A stretch of 64,000 bases of DNA from Pseudomonas sp. UBA6562 (lineage in GTDB: Bacteria; Pseudomonadota; Gammaproteobacteria; Pseudomonadales; Pseudomonadaceae): contig NZ_DJJS01000006.1 of assembly GCF_002434265.1 (NCBI RefSeq), positions 868,001-932,000 on the forward strand, written 5' to 3'. How positions within the stretch are numbered: position 1 is the first letter of the stretch; each line of letters opens with the position of its first letter. Of this stretch, positions 57,531 to 64,000 are shown in pieces. A program made the position numbers and the translations under genes. Under the pieces are notes generated by a model. That model worked only from the letters and a program-made list of their open reading frames with translations, ran no database searches and was not told the DNA's origin.

Positions 57531-58508
57531 TCAAGGCAGCAGAATCGTGGAGCCCACCGTGCGCCGTGCCGACAGCTCGGTCTGCGCCTTGGCCGCTTCG
57601 CGCAGCGGGTACTGCTGCTGGATGTCCACGCCGAGCTTGCCGTTTTCGATCATGGCGAACAGGTCGTCGGCCATCGCCTGGGTGTTTTCCGCCGTGTTGG
57701 CGTAGGTCGCCAAGGTCGGCCGGGTCACGTACAGCGAGCCCTTTTGCGACAGGATGCCCAGGTTCACGCCGCTGACCGCCCCCGACGCATTGCCGAAGCT
57801 GACCATCAAGCCGCGCGGTTGCAGGCAGTCGAGCGAGGTCAGCCAAGTGTCGGCGCCGACGCCGTCGTATACCACCGGCACCTTCTGCCCGTCGGTCAGC
57901 TCCAGCACGCGCTGGGCCACGTCTTCGCGGCTGTAGTCGATGGTCGCCCAAGCGCCCAGGGCCTTGGCCCGTTCGGCTTTCTCGGCGCTGCCGACGGTGC
58001 CGATGACCTTGGCCCCCAGCGCTGCCGCCCATTGGCAGGCCAGCGAGCCCACGCCGCCGGCGGCGGCGTGGAACAGGATGGTCTCGCCCGGTTTCACGGC
58101 GTAGGTCTGCTTGAGCAGGTACTGCACGGTCAGACCCTTGAGCATGACGGCCGCCGCCTGCTCGAAGCCAATGCCGTCCGGCAGGTGCACCAGGTTGGCT
58201 TCGGGCAGGGTGTGCAGTTCGCTGTAGGCGCCCAAGGGCCCGGTGGCATAGGCCACGCGGTCACCGACCTTGAAACGGGTAACGCCCTCACCGACGGCAT
58301 CGACCACTCCGGCACCCTCGTTGCCCAGCCCGGACGGCAGGGACGGCGGCGCGTAGAGCCCGCCGCGGAAATAGGTATCGATGAAATTCAGACCGATGGC
58401 ATGGTTGCGCACACGCACCTGCTGCGCGGCCGGTGGCGCCGGGTCGAACTCGACCCATTGCAGGACTTCGGGGCCGCCATGCTGGCTGAACTGGATTCGC
58501 TGGGCCAT
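57531..58508 (-). CDS. qorA: NADPH:quinone oxidoreductase
   Basis: A 325-residue zinc-free medium-chain dehydrogenase/reductase of the quinone oxidoreductase type. The N-terminal GroES-like domain contains GNEGAGVVDAVGEGV, and the Rossmann loop is HAAAGGVGSLACQWA. The absence of the structural and catalytic zinc ligands fits QOR (zeta-crystallin) proteins. It reduces quinones or related carbonyls with NADPH. It is divergent from hemF. Confidence 0.92.
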   Translation of the reverse strand: MAQRIQFSQHGGPEVLQWVEFDPAPPAAQQVRVRNHAIGLNFIDTYFRGGLYAPPSLPSGLGNEGAGVVDAVGEGVTRFKVGDRVAYATGPLGAYSELHTLPEANLVHLPDGIGFEQAAAVMLKGLTVQYLLKQTYAVKPGETILFHAAAGGVGSLACQWAAALGAKVIGTVGSAEKAERAKALGAWATIDYSREDVAQRVLELTDGQKVPVVYDGVGADTWLTSLDCLQPRGLMVSFGNASGAVSGVNLGILSQKGSLYVTRPTLATYANTAENTQAMADDLFAMIENGKLGVDIQQQYPLREAAKAQTELSARRTVGSTILLP

Positions 58509-58559
58509 CGTGCACTCCTGGATAGAGGGGGAAACGAGCCCTCTATCGGACGCCTTTGC

Positions 58560-58573
58560 TTGATGCCCGTCAA
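58560..58573. promoter_or_regulatory. Anr/Fnr-type box upstream of hemF
   Basis: TTGATGCCCGTCAA matches TTGAT-N4-ATCAA in nine of ten fixed positions. A -10-like TATGCT at 58598-58603 would put the box centre about 43 bases before transcription start, the usual activating position. hemF of P. aeruginosa is known to be Anr controlled. Confidence 0.6.
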
Positions 58574-58639
58574 CTGCGACGCGTCTTGGCCGGGTGGTAT
58601 GCTACCCGGCGAAATTTTCTGCCCCTGCCAGGTGATCCG

Positions 58640-59563
58640 ATGTCCAGCCGTACCGAGGCCGTGAAGGCCTACCTGCTCGATCTGCAAGACCGCATCTGCG
58701 CCGCCCTCGAGCACGAGGACGGCAAGGCCCGCTTCGTCGAAGACGCCTGGGTGCGCGAAGCGGGCGGCGGCGGCCGAACCCGGGTCATCGGCGAAGGCCA
58801 GTTGATCGAAAAAGGTGGGGTGAACTTCTCCCACGTGTTCGGCAACGGCCTGCCCCCTTCGGCCAGCGCCCACCGCCCGGAACTGGCCGGTCGCGGCTTC
58901 GAGGCGCTGGGCGTGTCCCTGGTCATCCACCCCTACAACCCGCACGTTCCTACCTCCCACGCCAACGTGCGTTTCTTCATCGCCGAGAAAGAGGGCGAGG
59001 AGGCCGTGTGGTGGTTCGGCGGCGGCTTCGACCTGACCCCGTACTACGGCCACGAAGAAGACTGCGTCCACTGGCACCGCGTTGCCGAACAGGCCTGTGC
59101 GCCCTTCGGCGCCGACGTCTACCCGCGCTACAAAGCCTGGTGCGACCGCTATTTCCACCTCAAGCACCGCGGCGAGCCGCGCGGCATCGGCGGATTGTTC
59201 TTCGACGACCTGAACGAATGGGGCTTCGACACCTGCTTCGCCTTCATCCGCGCCATCGGCGATGCCTATGTCGAGGCCTACCTGCCGATCGTGCAGCGCC
59301 GCAAGCACCTGGCCTACACGCCCGAGCAACGCGAATTCCAGGAATACCGCCGCGGCCGCTACGTCGAGTTCAACCTGGTCTACGACCGCGGCACGCTGTT
59401 CGGCCTGCAATCGGGTGGCCGCACCGAGTCGATCCTCATGTCGCTGCCGCCGCAAGTGCGCTGGGGCTACGACTGGAAACCCGCACCGGGCAGCGAAGAG
59501 GCCCGGCTGACCGAGTACTTCCTGCAAGACCGCGACTGGCTCGGTGAGGCCACCTGTGGATAA
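58640..59563 (+). CDS. hemF: Oxygen-dependent coproporphyrinogen III oxidase
   Basis: A 307-residue enzyme that converts coproporphyrinogen III to protoporphyrinogen IX using oxygen. Family stretches include GGGFDLTPYYGHEEDCVHWH, RYKAWCDRYFHLKHRGEPRG and RYVEFNLVYDRGTLFGLQSG. ATG at 58640 (MSSRTEAVKAYLLDLQD) is the conserved start. Its last bases plus the stop form an exact DnaA box (59555-59563). It is 16 bases before aroE. Confidence 0.97.
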   Translation: MSSRTEAVKAYLLDLQDRICAALEHEDGKARFVEDAWVREAGGGGRTRVIGEGQLIEKGGVNFSHVFGNGLPPSASAHRPELAGRGFEALGVSLVIHPYNPHVPTSHANVRFFIAEKEGEEAVWWFGGGFDLTPYYGHEEDCVHWHRVAEQACAPFGADVYPRYKAWCDRYFHLKHRGEPRGIGGLFFDDLNEWGFDTCFAFIRAIGDAYVEAYLPIVQRRKHLAYTPEQREFQEYRRGRYVEFNLVYDRGTLFGLQSGGRTESILMSLPPQVRWGYDWKPAPGSEEARLTEYFLQDRDWLGEATCG

Positions 59564-59579
59564 CCAAGGAACCCTGCCC

Positions 59580-60404
59580 ATGGATCAATACGTCGTCTTC
59601 GGCAACCCGATCGGCCACAGCAAATCGCCGCTGATCCAGCGCCTGTTCGCCGCGCAGACCGGCGAGGCCCTCGAATACAGCACACTGCTGGCGCCACTCG
59701 ACGAGTTCACCGACTGCGCCTTGGGCTTCTTCAAGCTCGGCAGCGGTGCCAACGTCACTGTGCCGTTCAAGGAAGAAGCCTACCGCCTGTGCGACAGCTT
59801 GAGCGCCCGCGCCCAACGCGCCGGGGCGGTGAACACCCTGAGCAAGCGCGAAGACGGCGGCCTGCATGGCGACAACACCGACGGCGCTGGCCTGGTCCGC
59901 GACCTGACCCGCAACGCCGGGCTCGACCTGACCGGCAAGCGCATCCTCATCCTCGGTGCGGGCGGCGCGGTGCGTGGCGTGCTGGAGCCGATCCTGGCGC
60001 TGCGCCCGCAATCGCTGGTGATCGCCAACCGCACGGTGGAAAAGGCCGAGCAACTGGCCCAGGCCTTCGCCGACCTGGGCCCGGTGGTGGCCAGCGGCTT
60101 CGCCTGGTTGCAGGAACCGGTCGACCTGATCGTCAACGCCACCTCGGCGAGCCTGGCCGGCGAACTGCCGCCGCTGGCCGACAGCCTGGTCGAGCCGGGA
60201 CGCACGGTGTGCTACGACATGATGTACGGCAAGGAGCCGACCCCCTTCTGCCAATGGGCCGAACGCCTGGGCGCAGCGAAGACGCTCGACGGCCTGGGCA
60301 TGCTGGTGGAGCAAGCGGCCGAAGCGTTCTACCTGTGGCGCGGTGTGCGCCCGCAGACCGCGCCGGTGCTGGACGAGCTGCGCCGACAACTGGCGCGCGC
60401 CTGA
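59580..60404 (+). CDS. aroE: Shikimate dehydrogenase (NADP+)
   Basis: A 274-residue enzyme of the shikimate pathway. The shikimate-binding VFGNPIGHSKSPLIQ (S14, S16), catalytic-lysine segment ANVTVPFKEEAY and NADP loop LGAGGAVRGVLEP with NRTVEKAEQL all match AroE. The start at 59580 has AGGAACC upstream. It is probably cotranscribed with hemF. Confidence 0.97.
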   Translation: MDQYVVFGNPIGHSKSPLIQRLFAAQTGEALEYSTLLAPLDEFTDCALGFFKLGSGANVTVPFKEEAYRLCDSLSARAQRAGAVNTLSKREDGGLHGDNTDGAGLVRDLTRNAGLDLTGKRILILGAGGAVRGVLEPILALRPQSLVIANRTVEKAEQLAQAFADLGPVVASGFAWLQEPVDLIVNATSASLAGELPPLADSLVEPGRTVCYDMMYGKEPTPFCQWAERLGAAKTLDGLGMLVEQAAEAFYLWRGVRPQTAPVLDELRRQLARA

Positions 60405-60428
60405 GCCCAGCCCCTGCTCCGGGCCTGT

Positions 60429-61994
60429 TCAGCTTTCGAACAGGATCGGACAACCCGCAGCCCCTTCGAGCTTCTGCAACTCCTCCACCACCTGCACCGG
60501 CGCACGGCGCAGCGTCAGGCTGCCCCCGGCACGCTGCAAGCGGCGCGCCTCGCGGTGCAGCATGTCGACCCCCGAGTAGTCGATGAAATTGATCTGCTGC
60601 GCCTCGATCACCACGTGCGGGCCTTGGCAGCGTTGCAGCCGCACTTGCAGGTAATGCGCCGCGCCGAAGAAGATCGACCCGCCCACGCGCAGCACGTCCA
60701 CCTCGCCGTCGCGGCACTGCTGCAAGCGAGGCCGTGAGGTGCGCTTGAGGTAGAAGAACAGCGACGCCAGCACCCCGGCATAGATCGCGGTTTGCAGCTC
60801 CAGCAGCAAGGTCGCGGCGGCGGTCAGGGCCATCACCAGAAACTCCGAACGGCTGACCCGGAACAGCGCGCGCACCGCGCGAAGGTCGAGCAAGCCCCAG
60901 CAGATCAACAGGATGCTGCCGGCCATCGCCGGAATCGGCAGGTGTGCGATCAACCCCGCGCCGACCAGCGCGAACAGCCCTACCCACAATGCGGAAAACA
61001 CCCCGGCCATGGGCGAGCGCGCGCCGGCGTCCAGGTTCAGGCCCGAACGGGTGAAGGAGCCGGCCGACAGGTAGCCGGAGAACAAAGGCCCGACCATGTT
61101 GGAAAGCCCTTGCCCACGAATTTCCCGGTCGGCGTCGACCAACTGCTCGGAGCGCGCCGACAGCGACCGGGCGATGGACAGGCTGGTGACCAAACCGAGC
61201 ATGCCGACCGCCACCGCGCTGGGCAGCAGGCGCAGGATCAGTTCGACGTCGAGCAACGGTAACGGGCTCAAGGGCGGCAACTGGCCGCTGAACGCCGGCA
61301 CCCGTGGTACCTGGCCGAACCAGTCCGGCAGCAGCCAGGCCACCAGGCTGACCGTGACCAGGCTGATCAACAGGCCCGGCCAGCGCGGGCGCAGCAGCTT
61401 GAAGGCCAGACCCAGCAGGAGCGTCGCCAGCCCTAGCGCCAACGAGGGCCCATCCACCTCCCCGGCATGGCTGAGCAAGGCCTGCAACGATCTCAGTGCC
61501 GTGTTCTCGCTCGGCAGGTCCAGGCCCAGCAGGCTGGGCAACTGACCCAAGGCGATCACCACCGCCGCGCCCAAGGTGAAGCCCAGCACCACCGACTGCG
61601 AGACGAAATTGACCACCGTGCCGAAACGCAACAGGCCCAGCAGCCACTGGAACACCCCCGCCAGGAAGGTCAGCAACAGCACCAGGGTGACGTAGTCGGC
61701 GCTGCCGCTCACCGCCAGCGGGCCGATGCTGGCGTACAGCACGATGGAAATCGCCGCAGTGGGGCCGCAGATCAGGTGCCAGGACGAACCCCACAGGCAG
61801 GCCACGACCACCGGCACGATGGCCGCATACAGGCCATATTCGGCCGGCAGCCCGGCGATCAGCGCATAGGCGATCGATTGCGGCAGCGCCAGAATGGCGC
61901 CGCTCAGGCCCACCAGCAGGTCCTGGGCCAGGCTGCGGCGGTTCTGGCGCGGCAACCAGGCGAGAAACGGCAGCAGTCGGGTCAGGCGGGGCAT
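60429..61994 (-). CDS. SulP-family anion transporter
   Basis: A 521-residue SulP (SLC26-type) transporter. The membrane domain (about 20-395) has the early motif PQSIAYALIAGLPAEYGLYA, and a C-terminal STAS domain (about 420-515) contains VIEAQQINFIDYSGVDML. Such carriers move sulfate, bicarbonate or other anions. It is the third gene in the same direction after betC and choX. This suggests transport of choline-O-sulfate or of released sulfate, but the substrate is not proven. Confidence 0.9.
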   Translation of the reverse strand: MPRLTRLLPFLAWLPRQNRRSLAQDLLVGLSGAILALPQSIAYALIAGLPAEYGLYAAIVPVVVACLWGSSWHLICGPTAAISIVLYASIGPLAVSGSADYVTLVLLLTFLAGVFQWLLGLLRFGTVVNFVSQSVVLGFTLGAAVVIALGQLPSLLGLDLPSENTALRSLQALLSHAGEVDGPSLALGLATLLLGLAFKLLRPRWPGLLISLVTVSLVAWLLPDWFGQVPRVPAFSGQLPPLSPLPLLDVELILRLLPSAVAVGMLGLVTSLSIARSLSARSEQLVDADREIRGQGLSNMVGPLFSGYLSAGSFTRSGLNLDAGARSPMAGVFSALWVGLFALVGAGLIAHLPIPAMAGSILLICWGLLDLRAVRALFRVSRSEFLVMALTAAATLLLELQTAIYAGVLASLFFYLKRTSRPRLQQCRDGEVDVLRVGGSIFFGAAHYLQVRLQRCQGPHVVIEAQQINFIDYSGVDMLHREARRLQRAGGSLTLRRAPVQVVEELQKLEGAAGCPILFES

Positions 61995-62038
61995 GGCGCA
62001 GCGATCCGTTGGGCAGGGGTAGGCAGAGGGTGAACGGC

Positions 62039-62068
62039 GCACGCCATCCGGGCAAGCCGGATGTGTGC
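62039..62068 (-). other. Inverted repeat between choX and sulP
   Basis: An imperfect stem (GCAC..CATCCGG and CCGGATGTGTGC) with a five-base loop, just after the choX stop. It lacks a T-run, so read-through into sulP is likely. Confidence 0.4.
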
Positions 62069-62079
62069 GTCGGCCAAGG

Positions 62080-63006
62080 TCAAAGGGCCGATTTCACCGC
62101 AGCCAGCCCTTCCCCGCCCGCTTTGCGGGTCACACCCGCCAGCCAGGCATCGAGCACGTCGGGATGCGCCTTGATCCAGTTTTTCGCCGCCACGTCGAAA
62201 CTGACTTTCTTCTCCACCGCCTCGGCCATGATCGCGTTCTCCATGTCGAGGGTGAAGCTGAGGTTACTCAGCAGTTTGGCAGGGTTGGGGCACTGCTCGG
62301 CATAACCGTTGCGCACCAGGGTATGCACCTGGCCCTTGCCGCCGAACCATTTTTCGCCGCCGGTGAGGTAGCGCATCTTCAACTGCACGTTCATCGGGTG
62401 CGGCGTCCAGCCGAGGAAGGCGATGAACTTCTTGCCCTTCACAGCGCGGTCGACCTGGGTCAGCATCGCCTGCTCGCTCGACTCCACCAGCTTCCACTTG
62501 CCCAATGCGAAATCGTCGTTGTCGATGATTTCCTTGAGCGAAAGGTTGGCCGGGGAACCGGCGCTGATGCCGTAGAGCTTCTGGCCGAATTGGCCGGCGT
62601 GCTTGTGCAGGTCGGCGAAATCCTTCACACCGGCTTCCCACACGTACTCCGGCACGGCCAGGGTGAACTCGGTGCCGTCGAGGTTGCGCGAGAGCTGCTG
62701 CACCTGGTGGCTTGCGACGAACTTGTCGTAGAAGCCCTGCTGCGCGGGCATCCAGTTGCCGAGGAAGGCATCGACTTTGCCGTCTTTGAGCCCGCCGTAG
62801 ATGATCGGCACGGCCAGGCTGTCGATCTTGACCTGGTAGCCGAGGTTTTCCAGCAGCAGGCGGGCGATGGCATTGGTCGAGGCGATGTCGCTCCAGCCGG
62901 GGTCGGCGAGTTTGACCGTGGCGCATTGCGCGGCTTCGTCGGCCTGGGCGGCGGTGGCGCCCAAGCCCAGGGCCAGGGTCAGCAAAAGGGTGGAACCTGC
63001 GTTCAT
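62080..63006 (-). CDS. choX: Choline/betaine ABC substrate-binding protein
   Basis: A 308-residue periplasmic binding protein of the OpuAC/ProX type. The signal peptide is residues 1-22 (ending ATAAQA). Aromatic residues for quaternary-ammonium binding occur in KLADPGWSDIASTNAI and FLGWTPHPMNVQLKM. It most likely binds choline. No permease or ATPase lies beside it, so it would share a system encoded elsewhere. ATG at 63006 is preferred over TTG at 63024. It lies 14 bases after betC. Confidence 0.85.
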   Translation of the reverse strand: MNAGSTLLLTLALGLGATAAQADEAAQCATVKLADPGWSDIASTNAIARLLLENLGYQVKIDSLAVPIIYGGLKDGKVDAFLGNWMPAQQGFYDKFVASHQVQQLSRNLDGTEFTLAVPEYVWEAGVKDFADLHKHAGQFGQKLYGISAGSPANLSLKEIIDNDDFALGKWKLVESSEQAMLTQVDRAVKGKKFIAFLGWTPHPMNVQLKMRYLTGGEKWFGGKGQVHTLVRNGYAEQCPNPAKLLSNLSFTLDMENAIMAEAVEKKVSFDVAAKNWIKAHPDVLDAWLAGVTRKAGGEGLAAVKSAL

Positions 63007-63020
63007 GGGAGTCTCTCTGT

Positions 63021-64000
63021 TCAATCCAGGGGGGCGGGCTGTGGATAACGTGCCTTGCGCTCGAGGTCGTCGAGATCGATGTGGTTACGCATGTACTGCT
63101 GGCTGGCATCGACCCTGGGCTGGTGGTCCCAACTGGTCAGTGTGCCGAGGGCCAGCGCCTCGCCCACCAGGCGCCGACGGCGTTGGCTGTCCAGCACCTG
63201 CTGACGCAGGGCGGGCACGTTCCAACGCTGTCTGGCCTCGTCGACGAAGGCATGCAGCAGCACCTGGTGATCCGGGCTATCGGAAAGATTCTCCCGCTCG
63301 TGCGGGTCGCGTTGCAGATCGAAGAGTAGACAAGGGTCGTCTTCGCTGTAGACGAACTTGTAGTCGCCACGGCGAATCATCAACAAGGGGCCGACCGTAC
63401 CTTCGGCCATGTACTCGCCGATCACCTCGTCGTGCCCGCCCTGCCCTTGCAGGTGGCCGAGCAACGAACGACCGTCCAAGGGCAGGTTCGCCTCCACGCT
63501 ACCGCCGGCCAACTCCACCAGCGTGGGCAGCAGATCGCAGGTCGAGACCGAGGCGGCGACCCGGGCGGCGGCGAAGCGCTCGGGCGCGTGCACCAGCAGC
63601 GGTACGCGGGCGGACATCTCGAACCAGTGCATCTTGTACCACAGCCCCCGCTCGCCGAGCATATCGCCGTGGTCGCCCGAGAACACGATGATCGTATCCT
63701 CGGCCAGGCTGCATTCTTCCAGGGTGTGCAGCAGCTTGCCGATGTTGCCGTCGATGTAGCTGCAGGCACCGAAGTAGGCGCGCCGCGCGTCGCGGATCTT
63801 GTCTTCGGGGAGGGGCTTGTCCCACAGGTCATAGACCTTGAGCAGGCGCTGGGAATGCGGGTCTTGCCGATCCTGGGCCAGGGTCTCGCGGGGCATGGGG
63901 ATGTCCACGTCCTGGTACAGGTCCCAGTAGTGGCGCGGGATGGTGTACGGGTCGTGGGGGTGGGTCATCGACACGGTAAGGCAGAAGGGTCGGCCGCTGT
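63021..64000 (-). CDS. betC: Choline-sulfatase (3' part)
   Basis: About 326 C-terminal residues of an alkaline-phosphatase-superfamily sulfatase that cleaves choline-O-sulfate to choline and sulfate. FSGDHGDMLGERGLWYKMHW is the conserved metal/substrate region of choline-sulfatase, and FCLTVSMTHPHDPY is read just before the window edge. The N-terminal C/S-X-P-S-R motif and start lie beyond 64000, so the gene is incomplete only because of the window. choX and sulP follow in the same direction. Confidence 0.9.
   Translation of the reverse strand, partial: SGRPFCLTVSMTHPHDPYTIPRHYWDLYQDVDIPMPRETLAQDRQDPHSQRLLKVYDLWDKPLPEDKIRDARRAYFGACSYIDGNIGKLLHTLEECSLAEDTIIVFSGDHGDMLGERGLWYKMHWFEMSARVPLLVHAPERFAAARVAASVSTCDLLPTLVELAGGSVEANLPLDGRSLLGHLQGQGGHDEVIGEYMAEGTVGPLLMIRRGDYKFVYSEDDPCLLFDLQRDPHERENLSDSPDHQVLLHAFVDEARQRWNVPALRQQVLDSQRRRRLVGEALALGTLTSWDHQPRVDASQQYMRNHIDLDDLERKARYPQPAPLD

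Overview
The window is chromosomal DNA from a Pseudomonas, most like the P. putida group. The evidence is the gene order rpmH-rnpA-yidD-yidC-mnmE-mnmG-rsmG-parA-parB-atpIBEFHAGDC-glmU-glmR-glmS beside dnaA-dnaN-recF-gyrB, the Pseudomonas-type parS palindrome, the GC-rich coding style, and the glyQS/trkA/rsmB/fmt/def/dprA/hemF/aroE block ending in a sulP-choX-betC cluster. It covers the replication origin and about 38 kb to its left and 26 kb to its right. No tRNA, rRNA, CRISPR array, prophage or intact insertion sequence was seen.

Bases 1-17160 are the accessory part. They hold a TSUP-family permease, a TonB-dependent siderophore receptor, a secreted alpha/beta hydrolase, and a ten-kilobase urea module: allophanate hydrolase, urea carboxylase, a GntR-family regulator and the urea ABC transporter urtABCDE. 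A sigma-54-type promoter precedes the module, which suggests nitrogen control. Imported urea would be carboxylated to allophanate at the cost of ATP and then hydrolysed to ammonia and CO2; no urease genes lie in the window. The block ends in a scar that joins a possible fic-like 5' fragment to a truncated lysR gene, just downstream of glmS and the usual attTn7 site.

Bases 17470-37688 are core genes on the minus strand: glmS and its DeoR-type regulator, glmU, the nine-gene ATP synthase operon with a good sigma-70 promoter before atpI, parAB, rsmG, mnmG, mnmE, yidC, yidD, rnpA and rpmH. The origin lies between rpmH and dnaA (six exact DnaA boxes and an AT-rich stretch). A second, similarly organised origin-like region lies between mnmG and mnmE. 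From dnaA onward the genes dnaA, dnaN, recF and gyrB run on the plus strand, with parS sites inside recF.

Bases 44817-64000 hold plsC, gmhB, glyS, glyQ, tag, an lpxL-type acyltransferase, a TPR protein, trkA, rsmB, fmt, def, dprA, tsaC, a quinone oxidoreductase, hemF (with an Anr-type box), aroE, a SulP transporter, choX and the 3' part of betC. The most unusual signals are at the level of sites rather than genes: the duplicated origin module, many exact DnaA 9-mers scattered through coding sequence, GC hairpins between atp genes, and the gene-remnant scar. I did not find a clearly undescribed multi-gene system.
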